Notes under the pieces: generated by a model
The model's database searches: none
Told to the model about the DNA's origin: nothing
The model's input: the letters and a program-made list of their open reading frames with translations, nothing else
In this document: piece by piece, positions 59,512 through 64,000 of the stretch
Layout of the letters: each line of letters begins with the position of its first letter
How positions within the stretch are numbered: the first letter of the stretch is position 1
From: an uncultured Bacillaceae bacterium
GTDB taxonomy: Bacteria > Bacillota > Bacilli > Bacillales > Caldibacillaceae
Reading direction: 5' to 3'
Length of the DNA: 64,000 bases
NCBI GenBank assembly: GCA_937951955.1
Contig: CALGAD010000118.1
Location: forward strand, 6,798 to 70,797
Made by a program: the position numbers and the translations under genes

Positions 59512-62190
59512 CTATTGTCTCAGGGGTGAAGGTTGTTTAGCCTCTAGCATGTAACGATTCTCTAACAGGCGAATTTCAAAGATAGTGAGCGGATCACGGA
59601 ATGTTTCTGGATTTTCCCTCAAGTTTTCCAGCTCTCCGCGCTCATCCGCCACTTCCTGTTTTAACTCCTCAATCAACTTGTTAATTGCTTCCAGGGCATC
59701 TTTAAAGAAGAGGGACACATCTCTTGTCAATCCCTGTTCCATCAAGGTAAAGAGAGAGAAGAATTGTTCACTCACCCGTTCGACAACCTTGGTATAATCC
59801 TCATTTGCAATAAAGTTTTTATAATGATTGATAACGAGCGGTTTCCCTTTTGCAAAATTACCGAGAACTTTACCGGCACCTTTCAATAATATCTGGCTCG
59901 GGGTATAGCGGAGCAAAATATTCTCGTCCCGGATCAGCGATTTGGTCGTGAACCGGGTAATATCCCGCTGCCAATCTTCCAATACTTTGAAATCACAAGT
60001 CAGTTCAAGACGTTCTTCCCCTAACATACGATTAAAGCCACTTTCAATTTCTTCTAAAAAGGCCTTTCCTTGCTCCAATTCATCCCGGGCAAGAACGAGC
60101 CAATCTTGTGAGCGACTCGTTAACTCCTCCAATATTTCCCCGTTTAAATATTGATTAATTTTTTCATTCATTTTCTTATTGATCATAACGTGGAGATTCG
60201 TCGCATCACTCGTTTCCGGGATTTCTTTGGCCGTTGCCTTCAAGATTTTCGGCAATTGTTCGGCAATTTCTTTTACCAGATCTTCTTTAATTAATCCGAA
60301 AGCATTGGCTATCCGTTCACCCATTTCCGACTGTAAATCTGATAATTGGTAATGGGCACCGTTTAACCGTTGTAAAATATCTTCTTTTTTATGAATACTT
60401 TCTAACAAATTATGTTCGGCACGGATGCGTTGTTGTAAAAAGTCATGGATTAATCGCTGCAATAGAGTAATGGATTTATTCAACGATACCATCTGACGAT
60501 CCCGGGATTCGGATTGGCGAATCGATCTGAATAACTCATTGATATTCGTTAATTGTTCATAAGTAAAAATGTGGCCCTGTTCAATCACCTTTTCCACGTC
60601 CTGCCGGTATTCCGCATGTTGATAATTTTCCTCATCGATGACGACATGGAGGGCCAATTCAGGATATTCCTTCCGCAGCCAGCGTAATTCCAGCAACTCA
60701 TCCTCGAACTGATCGACATTCGGCTGGAGAAAATAAAGGATACAATCCATAGACTCAACAAGCATATTATGCTCGCCACTATACACTTCCGGAAAATCCA
60801 ATAAGGCAAGCGAATGATTTTTTAAAACCGTGTTCCGTACGGTTTTTACGAAAAAGCGCCCATCGGTTTTAATCCCATCGGTTTGCGGATCAAGAGGACG
60901 GTTCACTTCCCGGGCAAAATTCCGCCCGTATTCGTAAGTAATATTTCCGTTGCCATATTGATAAAAGACAGGAACGAGGGATGTCGGTACATATTCCTCT
61001 TCACTGAACAATTGATAGAAAAACTCGCGCCGGAACATTCCGGCAATCGCAATATTGGTCGTATCGGTTTTCTGCAATTTTTTCCAGATTCCGAGTAAAC
61101 GCCGATCCACTTCCAATTGATGATTTTTTGACCAATCGATTAAAGCCTGGCCGATATCATCAATCACGACTGCGGTATCGAATTCGTAATTTTCATCAAA
61201 CAAAATTTGCTCGGCAGCCTGAAGTGCTTCGGGAGCAATACTATCTGCCACTTTATCATTCCAGGCAAAAATGGCAGCCGCAGGAAACACGGCTTTCTCC
61301 CGCTCGACGATTCGAAGCCAAACGAACAGGAGATTGGAAATAATCGGTTTGAGTTGATTCAAGGTGAAATTCTTGTTTAAAAAGGAGTGATAAGCTTTTT
61401 CATAGTAGCGACCCAATTCGTGGAATTTTGATGTATCCGCTGTATCTAATTGTAAGAAGGCCTCGTTAAACGATATCAGCCATTCATTGAAGTATTCCGT
61501 TCCCTCATAACTTTCCCAGAGGGAAATGACGAATTGCTCAAAAAAAGCAGCATCTAGCGAATAAAGAACTGGAATAATTTCAACAAAATAAGCCGGCTGG
61601 ATATCTTTCGTTAAACCACGATGGATATACGACTTTAATCGTTCAAACCAGACGAGGGACTTCGTTCTTAAACCTTCCCTTTTCGCTAGCTCAATCGCAC
61701 TCAACCAATCTTCATTTTCCTCAAAAAATAGCCGGGCGATTTTGGTGAGATTCGGATAATCAGGATTCAAATCGAGTGCCTCTTTAATCACCTGATCCGC
61801 CTCAACCATTCGCTCCGCATTGTAATATAAGTTAAAGAGCTGGAATTTCACTTCCATCTGTAAAACGAGCGAATCCGTTTCGATGGACCGGTACAGCTCT
61901 TCAGCCAATTCGTACTGTTCCAGCTCAAGATAGGCATCAGCCATATTTTTCTTTGCCCACGGTGCCAGTTCATTGGCAACTTGCTCCCATTTAAAAATAG
62001 CCGCTTCATAATCTTTGCAATGGTAGTAGACTTCCCCTTGAGAAAAGCGAATATCGGTTGCATCCGGGACATCTTGTTTAAGTTCATGTATCAATAACTC
62101 CGCTAATTGTGTAACTGGATGTTTCTCTTCTGTATCATGAATAAGTTGCTTATAATACGTTTTCGTTTTTAACTGTTCTTCCATTGTCAT
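59512..62190 (-). CDS. TPR protein with a degenerate dynamin-like GTPase domain
   Basis: 892 residues from ATG 62190 (AAGGTG six bases upstream). Residues 1-200 contain TPR-like helices (FSQGEVYYHCKDYEAAIFKW, ADAYLELEQYELAEELYR). From about 375 the layout of bacterial dynamin-like GTPases appears, but each motif has decayed: the P-loop position reads IAIAGMFRREFF (no GKS), switch I is PTSLVPV, the DxxG position is LLDFPEVYSG, and the N/TKxD position is VVIDEENY. A long coiled-coil/helical bundle follows (570-880). So GTP hydrolysis is doubtful; it may be a scaffold at the membrane. First gene of a two-gene operon. Confidence 0.75.
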   Translation of the reverse strand: MTMEEQLKTKTYYKQLIHDTEEKHPVTQLAELLIHELKQDVPDATDIRFSQGEVYYHCKDYEAAIFKWEQVANELAPWAKKNMADAYLELEQYELAEELYRSIETDSLVLQMEVKFQLFNLYYNAERMVEADQVIKEALDLNPDYPNLTKIARLFFEENEDWLSAIELAKREGLRTKSLVWFERLKSYIHRGLTKDIQPAYFVEIIPVLYSLDAAFFEQFVISLWESYEGTEYFNEWLISFNEAFLQLDTADTSKFHELGRYYEKAYHSFLNKNFTLNQLKPIISNLLFVWLRIVEREKAVFPAAAIFAWNDKVADSIAPEALQAAEQILFDENYEFDTAVVIDDIGQALIDWSKNHQLEVDRRLLGIWKKLQKTDTTNIAIAGMFRREFFYQLFSEEEYVPTSLVPVFYQYGNGNITYEYGRNFAREVNRPLDPQTDGIKTDGRFFVKTVRNTVLKNHSLALLDFPEVYSGEHNMLVESMDCILYFLQPNVDQFEDELLELRWLRKEYPELALHVVIDEENYQHAEYRQDVEKVIEQGHIFTYEQLTNINELFRSIRQSESRDRQMVSLNKSITLLQRLIHDFLQQRIRAEHNLLESIHKKEDILQRLNGAHYQLSDLQSEMGERIANAFGLIKEDLVKEIAEQLPKILKATAKEIPETSDATNLHVMINKKMNEKINQYLNGEILEELTSRSQDWLVLARDELEQGKAFLEEIESGFNRMLGEERLELTCDFKVLEDWQRDITRFTTKSLIRDENILLRYTPSQILLKGAGKVLGNFAKGKPLVINHYKNFIANEDYTKVVERVSEQFFSLFTLMEQGLTRDVSLFFKDALEAINKLIEELKQEVADERGELENLRENPETFRDPLTIFEIRLLENRYMLEAKQPSPLRQ

Positions 62191-62398
62191 CTTTATCACC
62201 TTATCCATAAATACCGTTACTTATATTCTAACAAAGTATATTCGCGATAACATTGCAAATTCCTTTCATTTTCAATACAAAGAAAAAGGTCATAATTCGA
62301 CAGGGATTGACTGTAGAACCAGGTGAACACTAACGAGACAAAATACACATTCTGTTTTTATAAAAAAAGTCTCCCCTAACGAGGGAGAGCACAAAAGA

Positions 62399-62548
62399 AT
62401 GGCATGTTATATTTACGTATCCGCGAATGTATTACTTTTTCTGCTAGCGATTATTAAAAAATATCGTAACAAACAGCGACTTCCTGTTTTCCCTAAATGG
62501 GAAACTTACCGAATTTCAAATCTTGTTATGACCATTAAAAAGAATTAG
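62399..62548 (+). CDS. Small membrane protein, 49 residues (candidate)
   Basis: ATG 62399 to TAG 62548; GGGAGAG lies about ten bases upstream. The peptide has one hydrophobic stretch (VSANVLLFLLAII) followed by a basic segment (KKYRNKQR), the positive-inside pattern of a single-span membrane protein. A terminator begins directly after the stop. Coding status rests on these three signs; there is no family match. Confidence 0.45.
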   Translation: MACYIYVSANVLLFLLAIIKKYRNKQRLPVFPKWETYRISNLVMTIKKN

Positions 62549-62573
62549 CGATTGTCATCATTGGCAATCTTTT
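62549..62573 (+). terminator. Terminator after the 49-codon ORF
   Basis: GATTGTC pairs with GGCAATC (one G-U), loop ATCATT, then TTTTT. Confidence 0.6.
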
Positions 62574-62611
62574 TAAAAATCGATACACATTTCAATTACA
62601 AAACCCCATTT

Positions 62612-63073
62612 TTAAAGCCAATCATGCAAATATTTCCCCAAGAAGCCTGTGATGATGCCTAAAATGGCGCCGCCTACAACTTCAATCGGCTGATGACCGA
62701 GCCTCTCCTTTAATCGTTCAGACTTCCTATCATGATAATGGTGATCTTCTTCACCGCGCAAGCGTTCGATTTGTTCCTCCAAATTATTGAGTTTGATGGT
62801 CAGCTCTCCCGCCTGACGCCGCACACCTTGGGCATCGTACATGACAAGAAGACCAAAAATAGCCGCCAATGCAAAATCAATTGTACGTACACCCCGTTTT
62901 AAAGCGATATATGTCGCTAATGACGACACCCCGGCAGAGTGGGAACTTGGCATGCCGCCTGTTTCCAGAAACATTCCCCAATCCCATTCACCTTTTGTTA
63001 ATTTTTTGATCGGAATCTTTAAAAACTGGGCAAAAACAATCGTCCCCAGGGCATTTAGAATCGCTTTATTCAT
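62612..63073 (-). CDS. yuiD: DUF212 / PAP2-related membrane protein YuiD
   Basis: 153 residues from ATG 63073 (GGGAGG eight bases upstream). The family signatures ETGGMPSSHSAGVSSLATYI, MYDAQGVRRQAGE and LGHQPIEVVGGAILG are all present, with three or four membrane helices. DUF212 is distantly related to acid phosphatase/vanadium haloperoxidase (PAP2) enzymes; the SSHS and HQP parts resemble that active site. Its substrate is unknown. Length matches B. subtilis YuiD. Single gene. Confidence 0.9.
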   Translation of the reverse strand: MNKAILNALGTIVFAQFLKIPIKKLTKGEWDWGMFLETGGMPSSHSAGVSSLATYIALKRGVRTIDFALAAIFGLLVMYDAQGVRRQAGELTIKLNNLEEQIERLRGEEDHHYHDRKSERLKERLGHQPIEVVGGAILGIITGFLGKYLHDWL

Positions 63074-63470
63074 CAAAGAATCCTCCCATGTTCTTAGCAA
63101 TTGATAACTCTTCTAATGCGAATTTTCATTTGCTTATACATTCAAAAGCATGATTGATTTTTTTCTAAAAAAGAATTGCTCATTTTTTAACTAAAACAGA
63201 AATTCACCTAGTGATGACTTCTCCCCCTAAATATTGAATGACTCATTACGTCTATTTTTCGGAAATGGGTTATTTTTATTCCCGGATTTTCAATTCTCCT
63301 AGTTCATTTAAATAACTAAAACATTCACTCCTCTACGCTACCTACTGTAATTCCTTGTATCAGAAAACAGTTAACGACTTAAAGCTCAAGCGTATTTCTT
63401 AAAACGATACCAAACCTATGGCACGGATTTCCATGATCCTTCATGCGCCTAGTCAAAGCCAACGAGGCTA
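63074..63470. other. Intergenic stretch without recognisable genes
   Basis: A/T-rich; no frame with a ribosome binding site. The only motif noticed is CATAAAATA at 63471-63479 at its right edge. Confidence 0.55.
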
Positions 63471-63479
63471 CATAAAATA
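63471..63479 (+). promoter_or_regulatory. Possible sigma-K type -10 element
   Basis: CATAAAATA fits the sigma-K -10 pattern CATANNNTA, 44 bp before the coat-like gene. No clear -35 (AC) at the right distance, so weak. Confidence 0.3.
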
Positions 63480-63522
63480 TAGAGAATTCACCTAAAGAAT
63501 GATAATTGAGGAGGAATGAAGT

Positions 63523-63906
63523 ATGTTTCCCTACGGGTATTATCCTGTACCACCAATACCCTATTATCCCACTCCAGGATTTGAAGAGGAAAGGTTTTAC
63601 GATGTAGAACCAATCGATGAGGATCTTCTTCGACAGCCACCACAACTGGAACGGAGAGTCCGTCAGTTAGAAAGACAAAGTGAGAATCAAACCCAGGAAT
63701 TGACGCGTCAAAACAATGAAATCCAGCGGATTAACAGGGAAATTCGCAGAATCAATGAGGAGATTCGCCGGATCAATAGCGAAATTACCAGAATGAACCG
63801 GGTAAACGAACAACAAAATCGCCGCATGCAGCGATTAAATCAACGGGTGAGAACGATCGAAAACCGGTTAAATATTCCTTTTACCCCTGCCGAAGACGGA
63901 TTTTAG
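63523..63906 (+). CDS. Tyr/Pro-rich, heptad-repeat coiled-coil protein (spore-coat-like)
   Basis: 127 residues from ATG 63523, with GAGGAGG eight bases upstream. Residues 1-20 are Tyr/Pro-rich (MFPYGYYPVPPIPYYPTPGF). Residues 40-115 are one coiled coil with a striking Arg/Asn/Ile seven-residue repeat (EIRRINEEIRRINSEITRMN). A Pro/Thr tail follows. Such composition is common among spore coat or crust proteins, but no family match is claimed. A strong terminator lies 42 bases downstream. Confidence 0.75.
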   Translation: MFPYGYYPVPPIPYYPTPGFEEERFYDVEPIDEDLLRQPPQLERRVRQLERQSENQTQELTRQNNEIQRINREIRRINEEIRRINSEITRMNRVNEQQNRRMQRLNQRVRTIENRLNIPFTPAEDGF

Positions 63907-63947
63907 TACGATTAAAAGAGGCTGGGACAAAACTAGCTTCAAATGGT

Positions 63948-63997
63948 GAGACAGGAGAATTTGAGTTACCCTCAAATCCTCCTGTCTCTGTTTTTTC
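63948..63997 (+). terminator. Strong terminator after the coiled-coil gene
   Basis: GAGACAGGAG with CTCCTGTCTC and inner ATTTGAG/CTCAAAT, then TGTTTTTTC. The preceding GAGGCTGGGACAAAAC (63918 onward) resembles the end of a common Firmicutes repeat whose other end would lie outside the window. Confidence 0.85.
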
Positions 63998-64000
63998 ATT

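Overview
The window reads as an ordinary chromosomal stretch of a low-GC, endospore-forming Bacillaceae. It carries PdaA (spore cortex), YfkD/YfkH/YfkI/YfkJ/YfkK in an order reminiscent of the Bacillus subtilis yfk region, FloT/YuaF under a textbook sigma-W promoter, and rbsRKDACB in the classic Bacillus order. Strong AGGAGG-type ribosome binding sites and frequent UUG starts are visible throughout. Pyruvate formate-lyase and a possible Rex site point to a facultative anaerobe. A thermotolerant relative of Bacillus/Caldibacillus is my guess, with low confidence. I saw no rRNA, tRNA, CRISPR array, prophage or transposase gene.

Layout. 1-7.7 kb: the end of a coiled-coil NlpC/P60 wall hydrolase, two HAD phosphatases, pdaA, an ABC-2 exporter operon ending in its own TetR-type regulator (operator visible), a small coiled-coil protein and yfkD. 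7.7-10.3 kb: a possible small RNA unit and a P1B-4 ATPase (PfeT/ZosA type) behind a cluster of Fur- and PerR-like boxes. 10.3-15.7 kb: yfkH-yfkI-yfkJ, yfkK, methionine aminopeptidase, a DUF1992 protein and aminopeptidase AmpS. 15.7-24 kb: a MurJ/SpoVB-type membrane protein, pflB-pflA, a SIMPL protein and a polar amino acid ABC importer. 24-29.8 kb: small proteins, a calcium-type P-type ATPase and a lipoprotein serpin. 29.8-35.1 kb: a five-gene two-component/ABC exporter module arranged like lnrJKLMN. 35.1-40 kb: flotillin operon, a divergent SPFH protein with a ribbon-helix-helix partner, and a MATE exporter. 40-50.8 kb: AhpD-like protein, GNAT, DsbA-like protein, a MASE3-PAS-GGDEF-EAL protein, a DUF1906 hydrolase, NrnB, a SEC-C protein and an arginase-fold protein. 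51-58.5 kb: the ribose operon plus a second, unlinked ribose-binding-protein paralogue. 58.5-64 kb: a TPR protein with a decayed dynamin-like GTPase domain and its partner, YuiD, and a heptad-repeat coat-like protein.

The most unusual material is intergenic. Three arrays of degenerate repeats (10392-10559, 40121-40309, 50961-51149) keep an exact 21-bp period, two helical turns, with a short dyad core in each unit. Two of them have nine units and share a consensus; the third uses a different core (TTTCGCGAAA-like). In addition, three nearly identical 122-bp inverted-repeat elements (MITE-like) sit at gene ends. One arm of each folds as a terminator, and one copy supplies the stop codon of an acetyltransferase gene.

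Functionally the genes are mostly envelope maintenance and stress (PdaA, CwlO-like, FloT, SPFH, the Lnr-like exporter), metal/ion export (PfeT, Ca-ATPase), anaerobic carbon flow (PflBA), and ribose and amino acid uptake.
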